Source: Brevibacillus laterosporus
GTDB taxonomy: Bacteria; Bacillota; Bacilli; Brevibacillales; Brevibacillaceae
DNA: 64,000 bases
Assembly (NCBI RefSeq): GCF_030489605.1
Contig: NZ_JAUKFY010000019.1
Span: forward strand, 1 to 64,000
Direction: 5' to 3'
Position 1 is the first letter of the stretch, and each line of letters starts with the position of its first letter. The translations under genes and the position numbers were made by a program. Under the pieces are notes generated by a model, which was not told where the DNA came from, ran no database searches, and saw only the letters and a list, made by a program, of their open reading frames with translations. Positions 36,797 through 44,390 of the stretch are shown piece after piece.

Positions 36797-36831
36797 AAGC
36801 GAGCCAAAGTTGACTTTGCTCGCTTTTAGAT
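36792..36831. terminator. Bidirectional terminator
   Basis: TCTAAAAGCGAG pairs with CTCGCTTTTAGA. The holin-like gene's TAA stop lies inside the 5' arm. Confidence 0.7.
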
Positions 36832-36835
36832 ACAG

Positions 36836-37690
36836 CTATTGCTTTTTCACATGCCGTGTAAGAGGAGTATCCTCCAAGCCGGAATAATTGGTTTTGGCCA
36901 AGACACTGACAAGCTCATCTTCTGGAAAACGATAAGCAGTCAGTTTCCCTCCAAATACACATCCTTGATCAATATTAATCGCATTCTGCCTCTCGCTGCG
37001 TTCTGGCTCTGGGCGAGGGTCATGCCCCCAGATGACTAACATATCCGATAAATGATCTACCGTCCAATCTTTGCGAATGGGCCTTCCATCTGGACCTAAG
37101 CCTGCGACGTCTCCATATCGGCAAAAGTTCTGGATAGCAGGTGAATCCTCCCCAATATAACTGTCCTTAATACCGGCATGCACGGCAACCAAGGCTTTTT
37201 TCCCCCGATATTTCACAATAATATGAGATGGTGCTGACATGAGCAATTGCAAGCTAGCATAGCGAAATTGAGCAGTGCGTCGGGGACCGTGCTCCACCTC
37301 GTATCGTGCAAATTGCTGTTCCACCAACTCATCACCGTGCGCCAGTGTGACCCTTCTCCCATCTAGCCAACGTGCAATTTTCCAGCCATGATTGCTGTCT
37401 ACCATCTCAGCTAACCCTTCTTTAATATGCTTGATAAAAAAATCAAGCAGCTTGAGTGATTCAGGCCCTCTACTTGTAATATCTCCCAGTGACAAGATCT
37501 TTCTTCCCATAGGATGTTTATATAGCTGATCCTTTGCATCGAACGTGTAACCGAGCACCGACAACAGTTCAATAAACTCTTCATAGCAACCATGTATATC
37601 TCCGATGACATCTACTCCGCTATTTGCTGTAAAGAATTTGGATCGCTTCGGGATAAACTTTTTCACGCGACCAACCCCACTATTTTCCAT
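36836..37690 (-). CDS. PrpE-like metallophosphoesterase
   Basis: About 284 residues. The calcineurin-like motifs are GDIHGCYEE near residue 31, LSLGDITSRGP near 65, the NHGWKI variant of the GNHD motif near 98, LAHGDE and AVHAGI. The layout follows Bacillus PrpE, an Ap4A hydrolase and phosphatase involved in spore germination. The GNHD motif is altered (SNHG), so activity should be tested. ATG 37690 has no SD; GTG 37666, preceded by GTGGGG, may be the true start. Confidence 0.72.
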   Translation of the reverse strand: MENSGVGRVKKFIPKRSKFFTANSGVDVIGDIHGCYEEFIELLSVLGYTFDAKDQLYKHPMGRKILSLGDITSRGPESLKLLDFFIKHIKEGLAEMVDSNHGWKIARWLDGRRVTLAHGDELVEQQFARYEVEHGPRRTAQFRYASLQLLMSAPSHIIVKYRGKKALVAVHAGIKDSYIGEDSPAIQNFCRYGDVAGLGPDGRPIRKDWTVDHLSDMLVIWGHDPRPEPERSERQNAINIDQGCVFGGKLTAYRFPEDELVSVLAKTNYSGLEDTPLTRHVKKQ

Positions 37691-37739
37691 ATTCTTATAG
37701 TATTACCCTAAGTAGTCCTATTTGATAAGTAATATAAAG

Positions 37740-37769
37740 AAAAACCCGAAGACTCGCTCCGGATTTTGA
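37740..37769 (-). terminator. lia operon terminator
   Basis: Read on the minus strand, AAAATCCGGAG pairs imperfectly with CTTCGGGTTTTT; it follows liaR by 14 nt. Confidence 0.6.
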
Positions 37770-37783
37770 TGGGTTGCCTATTT

Positions 37784-38425
37784 TTATTGCTGCAGTTGAT
37801 GCTTATGGACATATATTGCCGCTTGAGTTCGATCTTCTACACCTAGCTTTGATAAAACATTGCTTACATGTGTCTTTACCGTTTTAATACCAATAATTAA
37901 TTCATCTGCGATCTCTTGATTCGATTTTCCCTGCCCAATTAACAGCAGCACCTCCAACTCACGGGGAGTCAATTGCTGATGAGCCGGCGTCTGCGCGCCT
38001 GTACGGAACCTTGCCATGATCTTACTGGCTACCCGTGACTCTAATACAGGCTCACCGTCTACTGCGGCACGAATAGCTTTTACGATTTCAGATGCACGGG
38101 AGGTTTTTAACAGATAACTAAATGCTCCTGCTTCAATAACCGGATATACCTTCTCATCGTCAATAAAGCTGGTAAGTACAATAACCTTTGTCTGCGGCAA
38201 CACTTCCCGAACTTTCCTTGTTGCCTCAACGCCTCCCATGCCCTCCATGACTAAATCCATGAGTACGACATCCGGTTGCATTTCCTCCACCAGACGTACC
38301 CCTTCTTCCCCGCTTGAAGCCTCTCCTACTACTTCTATATCATCCTCTGTGGATAAATAAGAAGCGAGTCCCATACGCACCATCTCATGATCATCTACTA
38401 ACAATACCCGGATCATTCTCTCCAT
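37784..38425 (-). CDS. liaR: Response regulator LiaR
   Basis: 213 residues. Receiver domain has the acidic pair DDH near residue 11, phosphoacceptor Asp in VVLMDLVMEG near 56, TS and the Lys in YLLKTS near 106. C-terminal LuxR/NarL HTH has LTPRELEVLLLIGQGKSNQEIADEL and KTVKTHVSNVLSKL. It follows liaS with an overlap of about 35 nt, the LiaFSR layout that responds to lipid II-binding antibiotics and envelope stress. ATG 38416 is an alternative start. Confidence 0.93.
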   Translation of the reverse strand: MERMIRVLLVDDHEMVRMGLASYLSTEDDIEVVGEASSGEEGVRLVEEMQPDVVLMDLVMEGMGGVEATRKVREVLPQTKVIVLTSFIDDEKVYPVIEAGAFSYLLKTSRASEIVKAIRAAVDGEPVLESRVASKIMARFRTGAQTPAHQQLTPRELEVLLLIGQGKSNQEIADELIIGIKTVKTHVSNVLSKLGVEDRTQAAIYVHKHQLQQ

Positions 38426-39542
38426 CTACTCCTTTTGGGTGTACGTCCAGCAATAACGGGACGCGTATTTCGATCTGTGTGCCATTGCCTGGTGATGAGT
38501 AAATCTCCAGTGCACCGCCGATTTCATCAACCCTCTCCCGCATGGACACCAATCCGTATGAGGTCATTTTTTCTCCATCTGGATCAAAGCCAATACCATC
38601 ATCCGCAATACGTAAACGTACATGTCCTTGCAGCGTGAATAATTTTACTGTAATGCTATGTGCCCTGGAATGACGCAAGGAGTTGGACAGCGCTTCCTGA
38701 AGAATGCGAAACAGCTGATCCTCAATACCATTCGGGATATTGGCAATGTTACTGATTTCCCAATTAATATCCAACGTATGCTTGATCTTCAACTCTTCTA
38801 GTAGCTCCTCAACCGCTTCTCCCAGTGATTTGTTTTGTAGTGTAGCCGGACGCAAATGCAACAGTAATGCTCTCATCTCCGCCTGGGCTCCTGCTGCCAT
38901 TTCCTCTACCAGTTCAATCTGCTGTGCCGCTCGACTCGGATTTTTATCAATTAACCGTTTGATAGCAGCAGTGGTCATCGCGATAGCAAACAACTGCTGA
39001 CTGACAGCATCATGCAATTCACGTGCAAGCCGCTGGCGCTCCTCTGTCACCGCGGCAGCTTTAACCTGATCATGCAATTCTGCATTATGCGTGGAGAGTC
39101 GCTGTAACGATGCCACTTGCCCCTCCCATTTAGCTGCAAGTCGATTTAACTGCCAGCCCAATTCACCAATCTCATCCGAGCCTAATTCCGGTACCCGATA
39201 AGATAGCATACCTCGTTCTAAATTCATCGTCGCCTCCCATAAGGAATGCAGACGCTTTTTTAACAGATTGCCAGCGATATAACCGCTGACTAGCCCAACA
39301 ACTGTGGCCACTGCTAATCCTACAATCAATTGAAAAAAGAAAATACGCCAGCTAAAATCAACGCTTACCGATACGTGTAGATATTTAGCCAACCACTCAT
39401 TGACCTCCGGACGATCCTTGCTAAAATAACCGATCCATAGGAAAATACCAAACATCGTCAACACCGTGCTGTTTGTCCAGAACAGCGCTTGTTGAACCGC
39501 CTGCCATTGAATGCTTTTTAATGTCGAATAGGATTGTTTCAT
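38391..39542 (-). CDS. liaS: Sensor histidine kinase LiaS
   Basis: About 383 residues. Two N-terminal spans (about 22-44 and 62-85) with a short extracytoplasmic loop (intramembrane-sensing type), HAMP, then the HisKA_3 motif TEERQRLARELHDAVSQQLF with phospho-His near 190. The ATPase motifs are EALSNSLRHSRA, DDGIGFD and YGLVSMRERV. LiaS is held inactive by LiaF in related bacteria. ATG 39542 is used; it follows the liaF stop and a GAGAGG site. Confidence 0.92.
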   Translation of the reverse strand: MKQSYSTLKSIQWQAVQQALFWTNSTVLTMFGIFLWIGYFSKDRPEVNEWLAKYLHVSVSVDFSWRIFFFQLIVGLAVATVVGLVSGYIAGNLLKKRLHSLWEATMNLERGMLSYRVPELGSDEIGELGWQLNRLAAKWEGQVASLQRLSTHNAELHDQVKAAAVTEERQRLARELHDAVSQQLFAIAMTTAAIKRLIDKNPSRAAQQIELVEEMAAGAQAEMRALLLHLRPATLQNKSLGEAVEELLEELKIKHTLDINWEISNIANIPNGIEDQLFRILQEALSNSLRHSRAHSITVKLFTLQGHVRLRIADDGIGFDPDGEKMTSYGLVSMRERVDEIGGALEIYSSPGNGTQIEIRVPLLLDVHPKGVDGENDPGIVSR

Positions 39543-39561
39543 ACGTCTGTACACCCTCTCA

Positions 39562-40668
39562 TCAGATGTACTTGACATCAATATCGCCCACCCAGAGCGA
39601 AATGATGATTTTTACTTTTTCAGTAGCTTCTGCGTAGTTATGAGTGGACAACATCACCTTACGCGTAATCCCATTTTGACGATGGCCTAGCACTTCCAAT
39701 TCTCCAATAGTCACCTCTGCCATCACCTGTACTGGCATATCGACCGGGACATAGATCGTGACATCTCCAATCCAGCCATTGATGACTAGCGTGCCTTCCT
39801 TTTCAGGAATGACAGCTCGGGAAAGATCGATAACCACATCGCCAATCCCTTGCCAAATCCGCATATTTTTTAGCTCAAAACGACCAGAAATCAATTTATA
39901 ATCACCAATCAATGAGCTGCGTGTATCCTGAGGATTATGAATGTGTACGTGATCGTAAAACGTCTTATCAAAGCTTTTATGAAAGGATTTACCGCTAGAT
40001 TTGCGCTGTTCCCTATGCGGGCCTTCTTGATTAGAACTTGGTTCATCAGGCCCCGTATCAGAATAATAAGAACCGGAATAGCATTCGCCTTCAATTCTAG
40101 GCCCAAACTGCGAATAGGACTCCCTCTTTGCCTTTTGATCATTCTGTTCGCCTGTATAAAAGCTTTGACTCGCAGGCTGTGTCTGAATATCAGCCTGCAT
40201 TTTTTCTTGTGCCTTTTTCCGCTGTCTCTCCTTTAGCAACGCATCCATTTCAAGGTCGAGATCATCTTGCTTAGCTGTTTCTGCTGATTGAGAATAAGCG
40301 GTTGTTTCTTGCTGCTTCTCTTCTGTATAAGTAAAGTCTTGGCCAAAATCATTCTGATTTCGACCTTTGCGACGTATTAATCGAATGCCATAGTAAATAA
40401 AGAACATGGAAAAAATAAAGCCGAACAAATTGTGAATGGCAATACCAAACCATTCCTGAAAAATATTAAGAATACCAATGGTTAATAAGATGCCACCGGT
40501 AATTTTTCTTCCTCTTTTCCAAAATCGATACCCCCAAAAAATAAAGAGCAGAGGCCATAAGGAAAAAATGCTGAAAAAAATCAGCCCTAAATTATTGAGG
40601 AAGAGGCCTAAACCGACAAAGATGATAATGGCACCTGCCACCATTTTTTCTACGCGAGAAAATTTCAA
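39562..40668 (-). CDS. liaF: LiaF inhibitor/cell-wall-active antibiotic response protein
   Basis: 368 residues from TTG 40668 (GAGGAG upstream). Four N-terminal hydrophobic segments (about 5-95) are followed by a long charged, low-complexity linker (about 100-235, rich in Gln, Glu, Ser) and the C-terminal LiaF-type beta-helix domain with SSLIGDYKLISGRFELKNM, VVIDLSRAVIPE and GDIDVKYI. It binds and restrains LiaS. The linker is longer than I remember for B. subtilis LiaF (about 240 residues). Confidence 0.9.
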   Translation of the reverse strand: MKFSRVEKMVAGAIIIFVGLGLFLNNLGLIFFSIFSLWPLLFIFWGYRFWKRGRKITGGILLTIGILNIFQEWFGIAIHNLFGFIFSMFFIYYGIRLIRRKGRNQNDFGQDFTYTEEKQQETTAYSQSAETAKQDDLDLEMDALLKERQRKKAQEKMQADIQTQPASQSFYTGEQNDQKAKRESYSQFGPRIEGECYSGSYYSDTGPDEPSSNQEGPHREQRKSSGKSFHKSFDKTFYDHVHIHNPQDTRSSLIGDYKLISGRFELKNMRIWQGIGDVVIDLSRAVIPEKEGTLVINGWIGDVTIYVPVDMPVQVMAEVTIGELEVLGHRQNGITRKVMLSTHNYAEATEKVKIIISLWVGDIDVKYI

Positions 40669-40697
40669 ACGAAGCCTACTCCTCTCTCAACTGATTT

Positions 40698-41249
40698 TTA
40701 TCTTTTCTTACATACATATACAAAAGCTGGCGGGATATTAAACGGGGTAAATTTAATATCCACCTTAGAAAATCGCGATTCCAGTTCATTCTTCAGCTGC
40801 AGGGAGTACTGAAAGGTAACAAAAACCCCATCCGGTTCAAGTGATTCTACCACACAATCTAAGATATCACTGCGCAGCTTTTCAGGGAAAACAGCAAATG
40901 GCAGTCCGGAAACAATAGCGTCTAGTGAAGGAATATTTAATTCATTCATATACTCTGATAATCTTACCGCCTCCGAGCAAATAGGCACCTGAGGAAAACG
41001 ATGATGCAGCATTTGCTGGAATTGCGGGTCACGCTCCACGATAAAAAAGCGTGCATCCTTTTTCATCTGTGTAAGAATAGCACGTGTAAAAACACCGGTT
41101 CCTGGCCCTAATTCGGCAATATGTCCTACTTGCTCCCATGGAACATTTTTCATCATTAGACTACTTAAAAAACGCGAACTGGGGATCACGCTCCCTACTT
41201 GTCCCGGTCGAGAGACAAAGCGTCTCAGAAACACAAGTAAATCTGACAT
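40698..41249 (-). CDS. Phospholipid N-methyltransferase-like protein in the lia operon
   Basis: 183 residues. SAM motif I AELGPGTGVFTRAI near residue 42, acidic VERDP, and SLDAIVSGLPFAVFPEKLR near 115. The VSGLPF.. motif is typical of PmtA/COG3963 phosphatidylethanolamine N-methyltransferases; an rRNA dimethyladenosine transferase is less likely because of length. Placed 30 nt before liaF and 60 nt after liaH in the same direction, with AGGAGGG before ATG. Its membership of the stress operon suggests membrane-lipid remodelling; acceptor unproven. Confidence 0.75.
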   Translation of the reverse strand: MSDLLVFLRRFVSRPGQVGSVIPSSRFLSSLMMKNVPWEQVGHIAELGPGTGVFTRAILTQMKKDARFFIVERDPQFQQMLHHRFPQVPICSEAVRLSEYMNELNIPSLDAIVSGLPFAVFPEKLRSDILDCVVESLEPDGVFVTFQYSLQLKNELESRFSKVDIKFTPFNIPPAFVYVCKKR

Positions 41250-41308
41250 CTAGTAAACCCTCCTAGGGGAAAAGCAGCCCTAGACAGGGCTGCTGTGTGT
41301 AATAATAT

Positions 41309-42013
41309 CTAGTTCTTTTTTGCTGACTCTACTTCTTCCCTATTTTCAGCGGATTTTCCTGCCAGCTTCTCCTTTAATTTTGCTAATTCATAATCTAACT
41401 CATCTTTTTTGTCCAGCTTTTTCAATGAACGGTGGTATTCAGAGTCCTCATACATACCGCTCATGCTGGCTTCCGCTTCCATCTGCATTACTTTTTCCTC
41501 CATACGATGGAACCCGCGGGCCGCATTTTCAACACCTATGCCTGTTACATAAGAGTTTACTTGTTTTTGTGTGCGTGCTACTTGAGCTCTGGACATTAGC
41601 ATATATTTTTTAGCACGCATTTTATAGAACTCTTCTTTTAGTTCAGCTAATTTTTCACGCATTTGCTGAGCAGCATTACTAGACGAATCCAATAATTCTT
41701 TTAATTCAAGCGCACGTGATTCGTATGTCTTCTGATCCAATAAAGCACGTCTAGCCAATTCGTCCTCGCCTTCAGTAAGAGCAAGCATCACTTGGCGCTC
41801 GCGTTTAGCTGCTAAGGTATTCGCCTCTTCATATTGTTGACGGAATTTCTTCTCCTGAGCCACCTGACGAGCTACCGCTACTTCTACTCGACCGATCTCT
41901 GCTTCCATATCACGCATGTATTGTGTAAGCATAACGACCGGATCTTCTATGGAATCAATCGCATTATTTACGGAAGCCACCGTTACATCACGCAGTCTTT
42001 TAAAAATACTCAT
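41309..42013 (-). CDS. liaH: PspA/IM30 family protein LiaH
   Basis: 234 residues of nearly continuous coiled coil. It begins MSIFKRLRDVTVASVNNAIDSIEDPVVML, the amphipathic membrane-binding helix plus PspA signature, followed by VARQVAQEKKFRQQYEEAN and a C-terminal KLKEKLAGK segment. LiaH assembles rings on stressed membranes under LiaI. AAGGAGGAAT lies before ATG. It follows liaI in the standard order. Confidence 0.93.
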   Translation of the reverse strand: MSIFKRLRDVTVASVNNAIDSIEDPVVMLTQYMRDMEAEIGRVEVAVARQVAQEKKFRQQYEEANTLAAKRERQVMLALTEGEDELARRALLDQKTYESRALELKELLDSSSNAAQQMREKLAELKEEFYKMRAKKYMLMSRAQVARTQKQVNSYVTGIGVENAARGFHRMEEKVMQMEAEASMSGMYEDSEYHRSLKKLDKKDELDYELAKLKEKLAGKSAENREEVESAKKN

Positions 42014-42057
42014 ATTAAAATTCCTCCTTAGAGTTTATCATTTTTTGGTTTTTGTAA

Positions 42058-42489
42058 TCAAAACAAATCCTTATGTTGGCGTTTCTTTAACTCATTTTCC
42101 CAACGATCGAGCTTATCTTCTCGCAATACACCTTGTGCCCATTCTCTCTCCCACATCGGTGGAGTTGATTCATACGGAGCCGTATGTCGCTGGCTTTTCA
42201 TAAGCCTAAATCCAAAGTAGATGATCGCAATTGCCAGCAAACAACCAAATAGCAAGCTCAATTTATTTAAGAGCATTAATAGCCCGAAGAGGAAAACAAA
42301 TATTCCCCATCCTTTATTTCCTGTTGAGCCAGCGCTTAACACCTTTTTGCAACCATAGACCATTAACAGTCCTGCGATAAACATGGGGATTAACCTGTCG
42401 ATTCCTAGCCCTAGTTTGTCAAGCAATACCAGTACCCCTACGACAATCAGCGTAAGCCCCAGAAATAATTTTCCGGATTGCCCTTGCAA
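42058..42489 (-). CDS. liaI: LiaI-like membrane anchor with LiaF-type TM domain
   Basis: 143 residues from TTG 42489 (GGAGGGA upstream). Four hydrophobic segments in the pattern LFLGLTLIVVGVLVLLDKLG and FVFLFGLLMLLNKLSLLFG, the same repeat found in the N-terminus of LiaF. The C-terminal tail is cytosolic and charged. It is likely the membrane anchor for LiaH. First gene of the lia operon. Confidence 0.82.
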   Translation of the reverse strand: MQGQSGKLFLGLTLIVVGVLVLLDKLGLGIDRLIPMFIAGLLMVYGCKKVLSAGSTGNKGWGIFVFLFGLLMLLNKLSLLFGCLLAIAIIYFGFRLMKSQRHTAPYESTPPMWEREWAQGVLREDKLDRWENELKKRQHKDLF

Positions 42490-42580
42490 GTGTTTTCCCT
42501 CCTTTTTTCATTCGCTTGTTGTTCATGACCTTATTGTAGTCGACCCTGAAATAATCTATAACGGGCGAGCGGATGGTTTT

Positions 42581-42598
42581 CGCCTCAGCCCTGAGTCG
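42581..42598 (-). promoter_or_regulatory. Candidate LiaR operator (7-4-7 inverted repeat)
   Basis: CGCCTCA-GCCC-TGAGTCG at 42581-42598 (plus strand): arms match with one mismatch. It lies about 90 nt upstream of liaI and ahead of a -10-like TTATAGATTAT on the minus strand. B. subtilis LiaR is reported to bind an imperfect 7-4-7 repeat, but I do not recall the exact sequence, so this is geometry only. Confidence 0.4.
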
Positions 42599-42867
42599 GA
42601 GAGAATGTCCATCCTTAAAAGGAAAGATAGATTGCCCTATTACATGGATAAGAAATTTAGATAAAGCAACAGGAAACGGCAGAAACTTTCATCCGTTGCT
42701 ACTAATAGAAAACAGAAGGAAAATGTCACTCTTACCAAAAATAGATAAGACGGGTTTTCTCTAAAAAGATTACTTAAAAATATGTCGAAACAGTGAACTT
42801 TAATAAAAAAAAAAGGGGAATCGCAACGAAAGTAGAATTTAATCTCTCTGTGTAAAAAAAAATCGAA

Positions 42868-42988
42868 AATTAGCCGAGTTCCAGACAATGGAAACGGGGG
42901 AACCATACTTTGGGGTGAATAGCTGTTCTTATAAAACAGCTTAGGGAAACCTTTCGACCGAACCCATCAGCTAACCTCGGAGGCTTAA
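42868..42988 (+). promoter_or_regulatory. c-di-AMP riboswitch (ydaO/yuaA)
   Basis: Conserved core GGGGGAACC, GGGGTGAAT, then AGGGAAACCTTTCGACC and GAACCCATCAGCTAACCTCGG, closed by TTAGCCGAG pairing with CTCGGAGGC. The order and sequence are those of ydaO elements. It ends about 18 nt before the NlpC/P60 start codon, so the SD region may be the expression platform. Confidence 0.94.
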
Positions 42989-43006
42989 AAGGAAGGGGCT
43001 CTTTCG

Positions 43007-43459
43007 TTGCGTAAGTTTGTGTGTTCCATACTAACGACTGCATTACTAGCAGTGGGTGGAGGTTCTGTATTCGCATCCTCCGACTCATTAGACAAGACCA
43101 TCAATTCTTTGTATGGCGTACCTTACAAAGCAGCCGGTAAATCTACTTCCGGTTTTGATTGCTCCGGATTTACCGGATACGTGTTTGGGGCTTTAGGTGC
43201 AAAACTTCCAGCTTCTTCTTCTGCCCAATTTGAAATTGGAGAGTCAGTAGATCGGGAAGACCTAAAACCAGGAGATTTAGTGTTTTTTAACACGAATGGA
43301 AGAAGCATCTCGCACGTAGGCATCTATATTGGAAACAATATGTTTGCTCACTCGGAAACAGGAATTGGAGTAACGAAGACAAGCCTTGACGATCCCTACT
43401 ATTGGAGCAAAAAATATGTAGGCGCTAAACGTGTAGCAATTCCAGAAATGGAAGACTAA
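43007..43459 (+). CDS. Secreted NlpC/P60 peptidoglycan endopeptidase
   Basis: 150 residues from TTG 43007. The signal peptide cleaves near AxA (GGSVFASS, about 23). The catalytic domain has the nucleophile Cys in DCSGFTGYVF near 52, PGDLVFF, and catalytic His in ISHVGIYIG near 101. It is a bare P60 domain without SH3 or LysM, so a small freely diffusing D,L-endopeptidase. The upstream c-di-AMP riboswitch fits known control of wall hydrolases: high c-di-AMP should lower expression. Confidence 0.92.
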   Translation: MRKFVCSILTTALLAVGGGSVFASSDSLDKTINSLYGVPYKAAGKSTSGFDCSGFTGYVFGALGAKLPASSSAQFEIGESVDREDLKPGDLVFFNTNGRSISHVGIYIGNNMFAHSETGIGVTKTSLDDPYYWSKKYVGAKRVAIPEMED

Positions 43460-43504
43460 AATCTTTTTCACTGAGGCTGAAAAAGAAGCACAACCTTTTT
43501 ATAC

Positions 43505-43535
43505 AAAAGCCAGGGACATGAGTCTCTGGCTTTTT
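43505..43535 (+). terminator. Terminator after the NlpC/P60 gene
   Basis: AAAAGCCAGGGA pairs with TCTCTGGCTTTTT (one mismatch). Confidence 0.75.
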
Positions 43536-43661
43536 CTGACTGTAATTAGTACCAGCTCACATGATAAGGCTATATCTTTCCTTATATTTAATTGTGCCAT
43601 ATACCCTTATCCATGATATGATGAAATTAACTGCATTTCGTAGAAACTAGGAGGGTCTCCC

Positions 43662-44387
43662 TTGAAAGATCATATTTTTGTCGTGGACGATAACCAAGAG
43701 ATTGTCGATCTGCTCCAAGATATTCTTGAGAATGAAGGTTTTGACGTTTCTCATGCAAATAGTGGAGAAGAAGCACTTGCAAAGCTAGATAGCGGGCTAA
43801 CCCCCAACCTCATTTTACTTGATATTATGATGCCACATATGAGCGGGTATGAACTATGCGCCCAAATTCGCCGTGAACGGGAAATGCCTATCATTTTCTT
43901 AAGTGCAAAAGGCAAACCAGTAGATAAAGTTGTAGGACTAGAAATTGGTGCTGATGACTATATCACCAAGCCTTTTGATACGGAAGAATTGTTGGCCCGC
44001 ATCCGTGCTCACCTTCGCCGCTATGACCGGTTGAGAAAATTAACTGCCCAGAATGAACAACTAGACAAGGAAGCCGGAAATTCAGCTCTCACCATCTTAA
44101 AATTCAAAGGGTTGGAAATTCATAAGGAAACTTACTCTGTCTATGTAGGAGAAAATAAAATTGATTTATCTACAAAAGAATTTCAATTATTAACCTTCCT
44201 AGCAGAGAACCCGGGTATTGTTTTTACCCGAGAGCAAATCTATGATCGCGTATGGGGCTATGGTTATGGCTCACTTAATACTGTTACGGTACATATTAAG
44301 AACCTGCGCGAAAAGCTAGAAACCGAACGTACATTTATTAAAACACAATGGGGAACTGGTTACGTCTTTATTGGGGAGCGTATCTAA
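43662..44387 (+). CDS. OmpR-family response regulator
   Basis: 241 residues from TTG 43662 (AGGAGGG upstream). Receiver with DDN near 8, phospho-Asp in LILLDIMMPHMSGYE near 52 and Lys in YITKPFD near 104. Winged-helix effector contains DLSTKEFQLLTFLAENPGIVFTREQIYDRVWGYGYG and NTVTVHIKNLREKLE. It pairs with the kinase 3 nt downstream. The regulon is unknown; PhoP/VanR-like by style. Confidence 0.92.
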   Translation: MKDHIFVVDDNQEIVDLLQDILENEGFDVSHANSGEEALAKLDSGLTPNLILLDIMMPHMSGYELCAQIRREREMPIIFLSAKGKPVDKVVGLEIGADDYITKPFDTEELLARIRAHLRRYDRLRKLTAQNEQLDKEAGNSALTILKFKGLEIHKETYSVYVGENKIDLSTKEFQLLTFLAENPGIVFTREQIYDRVWGYGYGSLNTVTVHIKNLREKLETERTFIKTQWGTGYVFIGERI

Positions 44388-44390
44388 TTC

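Noticed and set aside
35378-36831. Prophage
   Set aside because: Only an amidase and a holin-like gene are present; no integrase, capsid, tail or att repeats seen.
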